Below are positions 36,563 to 47,997 of a stretch of DNA of 64,000 nucleotides, in pieces (positions within the stretch are counted from its first letter, which is position 1; every line of letters starts with the position of its first letter). The DNA comes from Trametes villosa (Eukaryota; Basidiomycota; Agaricomycetes; Polyporales; Polyporaceae): the NCBI GenBank assembly GCA_002964805.2, contig PUDQ02000044.1, positions 62,001 through 126,000 of the forward strand, read 5' to 3'. The notes beneath the pieces are model-generated. The model did no database searches, was not told the origin of the DNA, and saw nothing but the letters and a program-made list of their open reading frames with translations. Both the position numbers and the translations under genes were made by a program.

Positions 36563-39518
36563 ATGTCTCTCAAGGCAGAACTCGAGACCTGGGCAGCTGC
36601 TCTCGCCGCATACGACGCAGAGGACTTTGAAAAGTCTCTCGAGCTCTTCTCCCAGATCGCCGACTCCTCCAAGATCCTCACCAACATCGGCCTCATCTAC
36701 GCCACCCTCGGCGAGCACGAAGCCGCCGTCGAGCAGTTCACCGCCGCAACAGAGCTCGATCAGTACCTTGCCGTCGCGTGAGTCTCCTTTCTCTCTCCTT
36801 TGTTCTCGCTTTCGTCGTGCGTTCCTGTGCCGCCCGCGTCGCCGCCCTGGGTCGTCGCTGCATCCATGCCCGACCTGCGGTCTCCGCAGCTCCTCTCGCA
36901 ACCCTCTGCCGCCCTATCATCCGCATCCCTCCATCGCCTCCTCTCTTCCCACAATCTCTCCAGCGCGCGGACAGCGTGCCCCCCATCTCCGCCCCCCCAA
37001 GCTCGCGGGCCCAGCGACCCTGGGAAACCCCCGGGAGATAACAGATCGCGCTCGTCCTCGCCTTCCCACCCTCATAGCACCCGCCCCGGTCCCGCGGCTC
37101 GTGCTCGTGCTCGCTCCACACACGCGGTCGAGGCCTGGGGGACATGTCGAATAGGCTTTGTTCTGTCTCCGGGCGGAGGGACGGGCGAGGAGATGTGCGC
37201 GATTTCCCATGGAAACCACCTCTTCCGCCTCTGCCTCCGTCCCAGGACACGGGCGCCAGGCGGGCTCGGGCTCTCGTGTGTGCTCTCGAACAGAGCCCAA
37301 CGGCGTCCGGGTCTTGACGGCGGCGGCGGCAGCGGCAGCGGCCCATCTTTCTGTTCAACATCACACCGCCTCGGCCGGGCGTATCACGCTCATCACTCGC
37401 GCCATGCGTCGTGCGTCATCGACACTGGCCGCACGGGCATGTCCCTCCCCTCATCCCGACACACCCGACTCCGAACGAGTGTGGACTTGGATGGGATGGG
37501 ATGTCCGAGCGGACAAGGCAAGATGGGCGCGAGGCTGATACCGGCAGGGAGGGTTGTGGGCGGTTGTTTGGGCTGGGGTGTTCGTGATCGCCCCACCCAG
37601 GCGCGGTTCCTGCCAAGAGCGTGATCGGCTGAGCGCTGAGGGAATTGAGCGGTCCCCGGTGCCTGCGGGGTGCGCCGCGGATGCTGCTCGCTCCCGAGCC
37701 ATCCTCCGCGAGCCTTCGCGTCCCGGGCAGCACTCACTTACTCTTCTATGCACTTCCCGTACCTTATCCGTCCTGCTTCGAACACGCTCGCTAACCCCTC
37801 TCTCCCTCTACCTCAGATACTTCCAATGCGGCGTGTCGAACTTCCTGCTCGCGCGGTACGACGCGGCGTACGCGGACTTCTCGAGCGCGCTGCTGTACCT
37901 GCGCGGGAACCAGTACATCAACTACGAGCAGCTCGGGCTCAAGTTCAAGCTCTTCAGCGCGGAGGTGCTCTTCAACCGCGGCCTCACCCAGATCTACATG
38001 GGCGCGCCGCAGGAGGGCCTCGCGGACATGGAGGACGCGCGCCGCGAGAAGGCGACGGAGGAGCACGGCGTCATTGACGATGCGATACAGGATAGGGGCG
38101 AGGGGTATACGGTGTTCAGCATCGTGAGTGCTCCCGCTGGGTTTCGTGCTGTTGGTTGGTGCGGGGAGCTGACGGACGAGGGAAGCCCGTGGGCGTGCTG
38201 TACCGCCCCGCGCAGAAGAAACTCGAGAACTCGAAGGCGCGCGACTTCCTCGGCAAGGCGGTGCGTTCTCTCCACTAACGCGTAATATGTGCACGGATGC
38301 TGACGAGGGGGTGCTGCAGAAACTCGTCGCGGCCGAGTCGACAAACGACCTGTTCACGGAGTTCACGGGCGTCGCGCGCCTGAAGCAGGGCATCACGCCC
38401 ACCGGCATCTTCGTCGACGACGGCCCGAACGCGGCGAACCCCAACCTCCAGCGTGCGGTCACCGTCGCCGCCAGTGTTCCTAGTAAGTTTGTCATCGCCT
38501 CCCCGCACTTTTTTACAGCATTCTGACGACTCTCAGAACCCGCAAACGGCGACGACCCGAAGCCGCAAGCCGGCCTCCAGCGCGCAAAGACGACGATCAC
38601 CGTCCCCGCAGACGCGCGCGAGCGCATCCGCGCCGCGAACATCGGCGGCGCCGGCCCCAACACGCCCCCCAAGACCTCGCCCACCTCGCCCCCCGGCCCC
38701 TCGCTCGCGCGCAGCGCGACGTCCGGGGGCGCAGGCCGCGGCGGCGCGCCCGTGCCGCTCGGGCTCAACGGCCCGACGCGCGGGCTCAGCATCCGCAAGG
38801 GCGGCTCGCCCACCGCCCCCGGGGGCCAGGCGGGCGGGCGGATGACGGAGTTCTACGACGACTACCTGGACGGGTACACGGGCGAGGACGCGGCGGAGGT
38901 GCCGCCGCTGCCGAGCGCGGAGGGGCGCGTCGCGAACTGGGTGAAGGGCTCCAATGGGGCCGCGGCGGGCGTCGGCAGGGCGGGGACGCTGCGGTCGGGC
39001 GCGCCCCCGAGCAGCTATGCGCCGAGCGCGGCGGGGACGGGGAGCGTAAGGAGGAAGCTGACGAGGAGGGGGACGGCGCGCGGGCCGGGGTCCCGTTCGG
39101 GGAGCAGCTTTTATGGCGGGTACGAGGAGGAGGAGGAGGGGTATGTGAGCGGGGAGTACGAGGATGTGTTCGAGATGGTGAAGATCCGTGTCAAGGTGCG
39201 TCCCGCTCCCTCGTCTCGTCTTTCCGTATCACCGCGCACAGGAGAGGTCGCTGACATGCGGACGAATAGCTGTACTACCGGGAGGAGGTGCGGGGGATGG
39301 CGCTGCTGCCGGAGACGCCGTACGAGGAGTTCATGGACATGGTGCAGCGCAAGTTCGGCGTCGTGCCGGGCGCGCTCGGCATGAAGTTCAAGGACGAGGA
39401 CGGCGGCAAGGTCACGCTCCGCGACGACATGGACTACGAGCTCGCGATCGAGACCGCGCGCCACAACGCCAAGGGCCGGCCCGAGGGCCGCCTCGAGATC
39501 TGGTGCATGGACGAGTAG
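36563..39518 (+). CDS. noxR: NADPH oxidase regulator NoxR (p67phox-like)
   Basis: Model join(36563..36777, 37817..38123, 38186..38260, 38320..38482, 38537..39195, 39270..39518), 555 aa, in frame throughout. NoxR binds Rac-GTP and activates Nox-type NADPH oxidases, which produce superoxide for hyphal growth, fusion and fruiting. Residues 1-190 contain the TPR region (for example LELFSQIADSSKILTNIGLI and FNRGLTQIYMG). The middle is a Gly/Pro/Ser-rich linker, and the C-terminal exon (about 474-555) is a PB1 domain with the acidic motif KDEDGGKVTLRDDMDYE. No SH3 domain is visible, as in fungal NoxR but unlike animal p67phox. Intron 1 is 1039 bp, the others are about 55-75 bp. A complete gene by motif content. 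Confidence 0.92.
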
Positions 39519-40475
39519 GCGCGCGGCGCTCGCTCGTGGGTGGGTTTCGTCGGGTGGGTTCCCCGTTGTGTCGTCTCTCGTGTCGGGCGGGGCGGGCGTC
39601 GGGCTTCGTGTCGGGCGTTGGACGTCGCGTGGTGTGTGGTGGGAAGGGGAGGAGGGGGAGGGGGAAGTGGAGGCTCTCCTGGATGCTTGCTTGGATCTCA
39701 CTCGTCTGTCTACTGTCTCTCTCTGCTCGTCGTCCGTCTCGTTTCTCTGGCTCTCCCTCTCTCTATCTCTCTGTTCCGCTCGCCATGCATTCTGTGTCTA
39801 TATACCACTATCTAATATTATACTCGGTGTACGATGCGCACTCCAAGGGATTATTACGTGTTTGAGCGATGTCACGATGTTGTTCTCCTGGTGTTCTCTT
39901 GCCGCGCAAGCACAGTACGGTGAGGCTGCGGACGTGGGTCAGAGGCGAGTCCTACTAGCTTGCTGAACAGAAATCACCTCACTAACCTCGCGCGACCCTC
40001 ATTGAAGAGGGTACCCGGGGTGTTCTATCTCTAACAGCCTCGCAAAGTTCAACGTTAGGCAAGCACGAGCCTCGTGCAACAGTATGAGGACGCTAGAGTT
40101 ACATGGACAGCCTCGTTCGGACTTGTCGGGGACGCCCACAGGCACCACGCTTCCACAAATATTGCAACTTTAAGTGCACACTGCTGGGACCTCGGGCGAG
40201 CCCTCCTCCAAAGTAGATACCAGGACACAGCCTCGTGACTTGGCGTCCACTGCGCCAGTGCGGATACTACTAGCTGTGCGGATCCCCTCGGCCATGACAT
40301 TGGGTACTTAATATATCCACAATGCGCGAAGATCCATGGCCCAGCAACAACGTCCTCTTCAGCTCAGGTTCACGTCCATCTGCCACTACTGGCTCAGTCC
40401 TTCAACTTGAAATACTTATGCCGATGGGGCTGCTTGTCTCTGCCATTGTGGGGCTGGTAGGGAATCCACCGCCTG
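39519..40475. other. Intergenic between NoxR and HET-3
   Basis: About 960 bp between convergent genes, including the CT-rich NoxR 3' region. No gene seen. Confidence 0.5.
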
Positions 40476-42701
40476 CTACGGCTGCGCCTCGTGCACAACA
40501 ATCGCGGGGACAGCGCCTGGGTAGCAGTCCGCTGGCCCGATGTCCCCCCACAGGTCCACCGAGTCCAGTATGACCCCGTCGCCCGCGGGCACGCCAGACA
40601 GTGCGGTCACACGACGCCTGGCGTCCTTTTCCCGGAGGACGCCCGGCGTCGTCGGGACGTACACGCTCCCGCCGAGCGTGACCTCGAGCGCGTACGTGTC
40701 GCCGCGCGGCCAGCGGCTGAACGCGAGCCGTACGGTGCGCTTGTCGTCTCCAAACGCGCGCGCGCCGTGGGACCAGGTGCCGATGTGGTACTGCGCGCAG
40801 CCGAAGCGTGCGCCCGGGGAGGGAGAGGGCGAGCGCGTGCGGTGCCGCGCCGCCCGAGCAGGCAGTGCCAACGGCGGCGCGAGAAACAGCGCGGGGTCGA
40901 AGCTGGATTTGCGCGTCGGGGGGCGCTTTTTGGATGCGTTGGTCTCGGAAGCGCGCGGTGAGGGGGGCTGGGTGTGGAGCACGGGATCGTCGTGGTGGTC
41001 GAGGGAGTAGGCATAGACGCGGTCCGTGAGTCCCGCGGGAGAGATTGTCACGGACGCCCACAGCCCATGCGCGGCGTCGCACTGGCCAAAGTGTAGCGTG
41101 AAGGACTCGCGCGTCTGCGTGTGCGAGAACGTGAGCGTGAGCGAGCCCAGGGGGCCATCGGGGGCCCACCACTCCGGGATGATAGCCGCCTCCGAGCCGC
41201 CTCGAGTGCTGACACCAGACGGCTCAAATCCAGAAGCCTTGAGAGTACTGGCTAGCCACGACGGGAACGCGATGCGTGCGGGCTCGGTCAGACGCAGCCA
41301 CGGGTGCGGGTCGTGCGGCGGGCTATGGGCGATGTACACCTGTGCGTGCTGGGCGGCGAGTTTGATACGTTTCGTTGCCCCAGGTCCGCATGTCACTGGC
41401 TGGGTCAGCAGCGAGAAAGAGTGCGAATGTCCGGCTGAGAGGCGCATGAGACGATACCCCAGTGTCTTGCGTGGCCTCAGACCTCCGTCGGCGTCGGAGT
41501 GGGGTGCGACCTCCCCGTCTGCGAAGTAGGCACCGACGAGATAGCGGGGATGGGTGCTCGCTGTGTGTCGGCGACGTTGGAGGACGAGGGCGACGCAGCT
41601 GTCGGGCGCGTCATGGCAAGCAAGCACGGCTAGAGCGTACTCGCCGCCGTCGATCACCGGCAAGCGGCAGCGGACGCCATAGCTAGAGAGCGTGAACTCG
41701 GGGAGACGCTGCAAGCTATATCAGCAGGCGGCAATCTATGGCGGACGTACCGACCTACCGACGCATCATCCGGGGCTCGGGGATATAATCCATCCGTTCG
41801 GGAGGCGAACTCCTCGGGCATGATGGGCGACATTTGCGCAGATCCAGCGAAGGCGGCGGGAGAGGATGCAAAGAGCGAGTTTTCCGGACTGTGGGTGTCC
41901 GCGACGAGATGGTCACGGAGGATGTGCTGCGGCATCCCCTCACCCCAGGCGAACAAGGTTTGGTCTGCCGAGTGGCTCATGATCTCCTCTTGGAGCCGAC
42001 GAAAGGCCTTCGCCCCTTCACCGTAGATGGTGGGCATGTTGACGCCGAAAAGGCCCATGAGGCAGTATGCCTCGTCCTCGATCCTCCGCGTTTCGCGATT
42101 CGCCGCCCAGGACATTCGCCGTGCGATGCTCACATCGCCGAGCCGCCGGTGCAGCGTGAGCACGCCGACGTCAATCCCGGTGATCTCCTCCACGAGTGGG
42201 GCGAGTGCAGCCTTGGTTCAACTCCAAGTGGCGTCCACTCGCGCGAAAGGAAGAGAACGCAGAGGGGGCGAGGAGCTCCTGTAGTGTCCAGCCGCGTGTG
42301 AACCAGACGCTGCGCCGGAAGGCGGAACCGGGTGCTCCGAGAGTGGACGATGCGGATGAAGGGACGTCGTGCAGGAAGGCGTAGCAGATGCGCGCTTTGG
42401 CATACCAGCCGAACATGGAGTTGATCGCCTCGAAGAGCTCCGCGCTGCTTGTCTTGTCGATGCAGCAGCTATCGATCCAGACGAGCGAGTACCCGTCCGC
42501 GTGCGCGCGCTCGCAGCAGCGGAGAATCTTGCCGGAAACGTAAGTGCGCCCGCTGGGCAGCGATGTATGAGCGGCGAGCTCTTGGAAGGACTGCTCGCCG
42601 TCGCCCTGCCAGACGTGGGAGAGGATAGCATACGGCACGCCGACGGCCTCAGGGCTGTCGAACCAAATGAGTTCAATGAGGGCGGTGTCGAGCAGCCACA
42701 T
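40476..42701 (-). pseudogene. HET-domain gene with two frameshifts (HET-3)
   Basis: The HET domain is recognisable across frames: MWLLDTALIEL start at 42701, YAILSHVW, WIDSCCIDKTSSAEL, TRGWTLQELLAP, then after two breaks EEITGIDVG, RRMSWAANRETRRIEDEAY and MPTIYGEG. One base is missing near 42258-42261 (restoring it would give the VLFLSREW block) and another near 42217-42219 (before the LVEEITGID block). In between, the frame reads unrelated residues. A 50-bp intron (41709-41758, GTAGGT...TTGCAG) is intact, and the second exon (40476-41708) carries the shared YGVRCRLPV...LAVLAC module and SFTLHFGQC. Two single-base deletions with the rest open suggest recent inactivation or sequencing error. 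Confidence 0.8.
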
Positions 42702-43539
42702 CGCGACACCGCTTGTGGGATGAACACAATAGAGAGGATTGACGTCTTGCAAGCACTGTAGAAGATCGTGAGCAGCTAGACCAACCAGTCCCAAGGCAGT
42801 ATTCATACCTTTGGTCCAGAGAAATGAGGAAAAGAGACCGTGGGCATATGCGACGGTGAAGCTTACAGACCATAACACACTGCGGCAGTCACGTTGACGT
42901 AACTCTATCACTGGACCGGAGGTTGTATACTGGGCTGCCGTCAAATTATCACTCACTCACTCTGAACGAGGCAGTACTTGCCCGGGCGCCCAAGCAAGTT
43001 GAACATATTGACAAGTTTAGCGAGCGCAACTTGCTTGATTTCGGTGCATATATTGCAGAGTCTATATCCAGCATAGCGAATTGAGGGCCGGATACTAACG
43101 CATTGTCTAGCAGAGCACAGCGGAGAGCAAGCGGCTGAGGAGAACACGAGAGCACAGTGGCAAAGACACAACAGTGACTCGGCGGCGATTCTCATGCACA
43201 GGATTGGGTTGGAGGTGTCGTGTCGGGGACTGGCGGCAAAGATGGGTATGGCTCGGCGGATGGCAACGGACGAAAGGCTCAGCAATAAGTATTACAGCGG
43301 AACAGAAAGCGACAGCAGCTTATGGATCTTGTATCACGTCGGCGTTCGTCTGAATCCCGCAGACGGCGGTAGCGCATATTGGAGGAGTATGGGGGGATCA
43401 TCTCTGTGTCGGACTGGATATTCAACCTCTAATCGGGTGTTCCTGCGGGTGAGCTCAAGGTCAACGCGACGCCGGCGAGAGGAGTGAACCGGGACGTACG
43501 CGTCCGCGTAGTAAAACTCCTCCGTGTCAATATCGAGAG
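42702..43539. other. Upstream of HET-3 and 3' side of HET-4
   Basis: About 840 bp. A frame at 43334-43645 (- strand) overlaps the end of HET-4 and contains a sensible-looking VALALDIDTEEFYYADAYV. It could be the true C-terminus of HET-4 after a short intron or frame change. Otherwise nothing recognised. Confidence 0.4.
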
Positions 43540-45120
43540 CTAACGCGACAGTCTCTGCACCAGTACAGCTCCAGGAATAGGTCTGCAGCAGGAACCTTCT
43601 GGATGATCTCTTGGTTGCGCGGTTTTCGGGGAGCGTTTTAAGCAACAGAGCGAGACATAGGAGTGAGGTGGAAACCGAGGAGGCGTGGAGTCAGCGCGAG
43701 GAGTCGTTAGGAATTGGTTCTGCATCCTGGGAGGACTGACACGGCGCGGAAGAGTTGAGGTCGACATGGGAAGCGGGGGGATGGCGGAGGAGATATGGAA
43801 GCTCATGAGGCGAACGGTCAGCAGCGACCTTCCCGTCGTATCCGGAGGGAGACTTTGGCGTGCAGTGACACGGGAAGCGATGAAGTCGAGGTTGACGCGG
43901 AGTAGTCGGGACGATGGCCAGTCCTGCGAGACGAGAGACCCCATGCGCCGCGCGTGCATTCCGACGTGATACACTCCCGGCACCGAAGGAGACTGGGTCG
44001 TGAGAGCGAGCGCGACGTAGGACGAGGGCGAATGGTCTTCTTGACAGGCGAGTAGCGCCGCGAACGGCGTCGAGTCCTGGCAGAGGACGGGGAGCCGGCA
44101 TTTGATGCCGTAGTGGTCAACCGGGCCAATGCGCGGGGTACACTGCGAGTTGGTCAGGATTGTTAAGGTACAGAACAGGCTGAAGAGAGTGCTCGCCTTC
44201 TGCTCGGAGGGTAGGTCTTCGCATAGAGGGGCCACAGCACGCACTAAGCGCTTCATGTCCACCACATTTAGACGCGAGGCTCTGGAGAACGCCCCTGGGG
44301 AGGGCGCGAAAGGCCAGATGGAGGCACCGCGCGGGTCGTGGGAGGAGGCCGCAGTGGCCACGGGGACATCCCATGCAAGAAGCGTGTGGTCGCGAACTTC
44401 CTGGAGGATCTGCACCTGAAGCCGGGTGAAAGCTTTTTCTCCTTCGCCGTACAGGATGGGGATATGGATGCCGAAAAGGCCCATCATCGCGTAGGCCTTG
44501 TCCTCAACGCGGCGCGCCTCACGCTGCGATCCCCAGGAGAGGCGGCGCGCGACACTGACATCGGGGAGGCGACGGCGGAACGTGAGGATGTCTTTGTCGA
44601 TTCCGGTGATTTCCTCCAGCAGGTCTGCGAGCTCGGTCTTCTCGCCCAGGACGGACCAGTCGGCGGCGAGGAAGAGGACGCGACGAGGGGCGATGAGTTC
44701 CTGCAGCGTCCACACTCGTCTGAAGTAGACGCTGCTCCGGAAGGCCGAGCCGGGGCAGTGGATGTCGTCGTGGGAGGGGACGTCGGGGAGATAGGCGAAG
44801 CAGATTGACGCGGAGGCGTACCAATCGTACATGGACGCGATCGCCTCCGAGAGCTCCGCGCTGTTTCTGTTGTCGATGCAGGGCGCGTCGATCCAGAATG
44901 CGGGGCAGCCGTACGCCCGCGCGAGACGGTGACACTCGCGGATCTTGTCGCTGATGCGTGGGTCGTCGATTGTGGTGGCCTGGTGTTGCAGCGAGAGCAG
45001 ATCGCCATACTGCTGCTCGGGAAGCGTCCAGACGTGCGAGAGAATGGCGTAGCAGCCCACGCGCGGCGTGTTGACGAATTCGACGTAGGGAGTGGTGGAG
45101 GCGAGCAGTCGCATCGGCAT
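43540..45120 (-). CDS. HET-domain protein (HET-4), close paralogue of HET-6
   Basis: Read as one exon, 526 aa. HET blocks: CYAILSHVW (23-31), WIDAPCIDNRNSAELSEAI (76-94), RRVWTLQELIAP (134-145), ARRLSWGSQREARRVEDKAY, IPILYGEG. It shares MPxRLLASTT, CHRLARAY.CPAFWIDAPC and YDWYA with HET-6. The shared post-HET module follows (HYGIKCRLPV ... AALLAC). Where HET-6 has a normal intron, this gene has GC...AG borders (44143-44196, 54 nt with a CTGAC branch point), which leaves the frame open either way. The C-terminal 80 residues do not match HET-6 and the real end may lie in another frame near 43334. Start chosen at MPMRLLAS by analogy with HET-6. Confidence 0.85.
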   Translation of the reverse strand: MPMRLLASTTPYVEFVNTPRVGCYAILSHVWTLPEQQYGDLLSLQHQATTIDDPRISDKIRECHRLARAYGCPAFWIDAPCIDNRNSAELSEAIASMYDWYASASICFAYLPDVPSHDDIHCPGSAFRSSVYFRRVWTLQELIAPRRVLFLAADWSVLGEKTELADLLEEITGIDKDILTFRRRLPDVSVARRLSWGSQREARRVEDKAYAMMGLFGIHIPILYGEGEKAFTRLQVQILQEVRDHTLLAWDVPVATAASSHDPRGASIWPFAPSPGAFSRASRLNVVDMKRLVRAVAPLCEDLPSEQKASTLFSLFCTLTILTNSQCTPRIGPVDHYGIKCRLPVLCQDSTPFAALLACQEDHSPSSYVALALTTQSPSVPGVYHVGMHARRMGSLVSQDWPSSRLLRVNLDFIASRVTARQSLPPDTTGRSLLTVRLMSFHISSAIPPLPMSTSTLPRRVSPPRMQNQFLTTPRADSTPPRFPPHSYVSLCCLKRSPKTAQPRDHPEGSCCRPIPGAVLVQRLSR

Positions 45121-46750
45121 GCCTCAAGTTGAGCAGGACTGAGTTAGTGTTAATGGTAACAGATGGATACGCGCGTGCCAAGCCTGAGGAAGTGTGGAAC
45201 GACACCATGCTTATATATGTGCAGAGGCAAGGCGAGTTTGTCTGCAGTGTGGCATGGCGGACCATGGAGGGGCAGCCGCACGCTGGCCTAGGGAACCCAC
45301 CCGAGCGGAGGACTCCGGCGGAGCCGCGGCCAAACTCACTTGATGGGCTCGAGTTTGCTGTTGCGCCGCAGGATCAATGGCCCTCTGAATCTGCCACCAT
45401 CTCTGGCAGGTGCATCCAATCCCCGGCCTGAGAATGACAGAACCCTATGTCGGTGAGCTCAACAGTATCGCCCTGACTCGCCCGGGATGCAGACGACGCG
45501 CTGTGCACGAACAGCTCGCCCGTTGCCTCGGAGGGTAGACCTGGCAGACCAGCTGCACCGCCAACATCGACCTGGTCACCGTCACTGCATAGAAATGACC
45601 GTTTCCGCATGGGGGAAAGGATTCGCGGTCTACTCATTTCTTGACTTGATTTCCGCAGACTTTTCGCAGCTAGAAAAGGCTGGTTTGATGATCAAAGAAG
45701 GCGAGGAGTGGCCCCTTCATCACAGGGGAAAACGCATCATAGCGTTCGTGTTATCCTCACGCGGGGCGGCTTCCGTTTCCTATTTGTATTTTGCGAGAGT
45801 TCGACTGTGCATTATCGCCACGCACCATATACAGGTAAGAGGTAAACTCAGCACCCCGCTTGGCTCGCCCACCCCGCTGCCCATGCTGTGCGGGGACTTG
45901 CGCGTTTGGGGCGCCGGCACTTCGTAGAAGGCAGAGTCGGCTGCGGAGATCGCAAGGTGGCCACCCGACATCTCGCTCGTCTCGTCCCATTCACTCCTCC
46001 CCCGGGGCTTCTTCCTCATCGACCTCCCGGGGTCCCAGGTACGCCTGAGTGCCGCCTAGCCATTCTGTCCTGCGCCCGCCGGTGTGCCTGTGAGCAGGGT
46101 TCCCGAGTGCCCGCATCGGAGGAGGCCCACAACGGCGGCCCCTCTCAGGCTTCTCTTCTCTTCCCCGCACGCGGACGAGCGCACTGCGCACATAGCCCGA
46201 CGAGACGCGCGTACCGTGGCGTAGCTCCCAGGTGCCGGCTGCTGACCGCACGATGAGAGGTTGCGCGTTTGAGCGTAGACGCGTGTTTGGCGGACGTCGC
46301 CAGGACGGAAAAAACCGCCTATGTATGGGCGCCGGCTTCGAAGGGCGTGATCGGAGAGCGGAGAGCGGACGATCCGGCCAGTTATCGGAGCGGGAGCGGG
46401 AGGGGGGCGCGCGGAGGGGCGCTGGGCTTGCGACTGGGTGTGGCGGCCGCAGTCGGTCGTCTTCACACAGTGATCGGACGTATGTCCAGCTGCGGCGCGG
46501 CGACGGGCGGAGTAACTCGCGGACGCACGCCCTGCTCTCCGACTGCGGTGTTCTTTTTCTCCCCGAACATACGTGCGTCTCTCGGGACGAGTCCGAACGG
46601 ACGGTAGGCCGGTGCAGCGCTGATCGTCGTTGGCAGCAGAATTTTGACTTTGAGAGAGGCGCGCTCGCGAACGTAACGGGTAGCACGGTCCTAGTCCTAG
46701 CGCCGGGCACGGCCGTAGACAGCTGCGTCCCCGGACCCGTACCGCAAGCT
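45121..46750. other. Intergenic between HET-4 and the 284-aa gene
   Basis: 1.6 kb, no gene recognised. Frames at 45487-45927 (+) and 45991-47108 (-) have no family features and partly overlap the neighbour's coding exons. Confidence 0.5.
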
Positions 46751-47809
46751 TCACGACTGATCGGGCGGGGGGCGCTCGGCGAGCAGCACAGCGAGCGCGT
46801 CGTACGGGCGCTGCACCATGCGGATGAAGCGCGAGATCGCAGCGTCGATGGTGTCCAGGTCCGGCGCGGGGAAGACCTCGTCGAAGGACGCGTCCCCAGC
46901 GTGCCTGAACACAAACAAACCCGCACCCGTCAATATCCCCGAACACCAACAACGACCCGTAGGAAGGGATAGCCGCACATACCCATGCTCCCGACAGTAC
47001 GCGTCCGGATCCTCGGTGAACTGCGCGGCGCCGACCATAAATTCGACGGCCTGCTCTCCCACTTCGCGGTTGTCCGCGAGCTCTTCCGCGGTGAGCGCGT
47101 GGTGCCACGGGTGCGTCTGGAGGGCGGTGTGACAGGCGGCGCGGAGGTCGGGGTCGTGCTGGAAGAAGGCCGGGAAGTAGTCGATAACGTAAGAGACGAT
47201 GGGAGCGTGTTTCACGGGGTCGTGCGTGCGCCAGAGGTGGTGGACGTGCTGCGGTGCGCGGGGCTGGGTGTGAGTTCTATTCGTGCGAGAGTGAGGTGAG
47301 GGGGACGGGACGGACGAGGAGGCAGATGCCGTGGACGATCTTGCGGTATACTGTGCGCTGGGGGCCGAGGCGGGTTGGTCTGACGAGGTCTTCAAGATTT
47401 TTGCGCTCCGTGTCGTCGAGCAGGGGAACAAAGTGGTTTTTCTGCGAGACATAGGCTTCGTTACGGTCCAGAATGTCGCGGAGCTTCTCGACAGTGTAGG
47501 TGCGAACAGCCTCGAGATGAGCGAGTAGGCGGAGCAAAGCAGGCAAGAGATCAAGAGAAGGCGGGTCTACCGTGAGTATGTTCTGGATGGCGTATACGAT
47601 CACAGGCAGCGGAGGACATGTGGCTGGAGACGCGTCCGGGAGGACGTCCTCCTTCACGTACGCTGCAGCGAAACCCATCAGTAAGTACTGATGGATTTAG
47701 CGATGGAGAATTTCGACAGACTAAAGATGTCGCGGTGTACGTTGTAGTTGCTGTACTCCGCGTCTGTCTGGGGCAGATGGCGGACGAGCGTGTCTACCGC
47801 GGCGGACAT
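46751..47809 (-). CDS. Uncharacterised protein, 284 aa
   Basis: Proposed model complement(46751..46904, 46983..47248, 47316..47662, 47722..47809). All junctions keep frame and introns are 59-78 bp. The last intron (GTATGT...TTCAG) is strong; the middle one uses a weaker GTCCGT donor and is less certain. The protein begins MSAAVDTLVRHLPQTDAEYS and is largely alpha-helical in character (LLPALLRLLAHLEAVRTYTV; HLWRTHDPVKHAPIVSYVID). It has no signal peptide, no transmembrane span and no catalytic motif I recognise. Its start codon lies 188 bp from that of the divergent anillin-like gene, so the two share a promoter region. Confidence 0.7.
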
Positions 47810-47997
47810 GATGGTGGCGGAGGACGAGACGCGTCATGGGCGTAGACGCGCGTAGAGAAGGGGCGACGCGGTCACGTGGATGGCGCGTTGTTGAACAAAC
47901 AAGGTTGGCTTCTGCGGAGGGCGCGTTCCCACGAGTGCTGTGTCTCTGCCCACCGTCTGCCCCGTCCCCCGACGCGCCGACCTCGCGCTGCACCCCG
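47810..47997. promoter_or_regulatory. Short bidirectional promoter
   Basis: 188 bp between divergent start codons of the 284-aa gene (-) and the anillin-like gene (+). No TATA box evident. Co-regulation is inference. Confidence 0.5.

Noticed and set aside
45991..47108. 311- and 350-codon - strand frames left of the 284-aa gene
   Set aside because: They read through the 284-aa gene's intron and exons in the wrong frame and are Arg/Pro-rich shadow translations.
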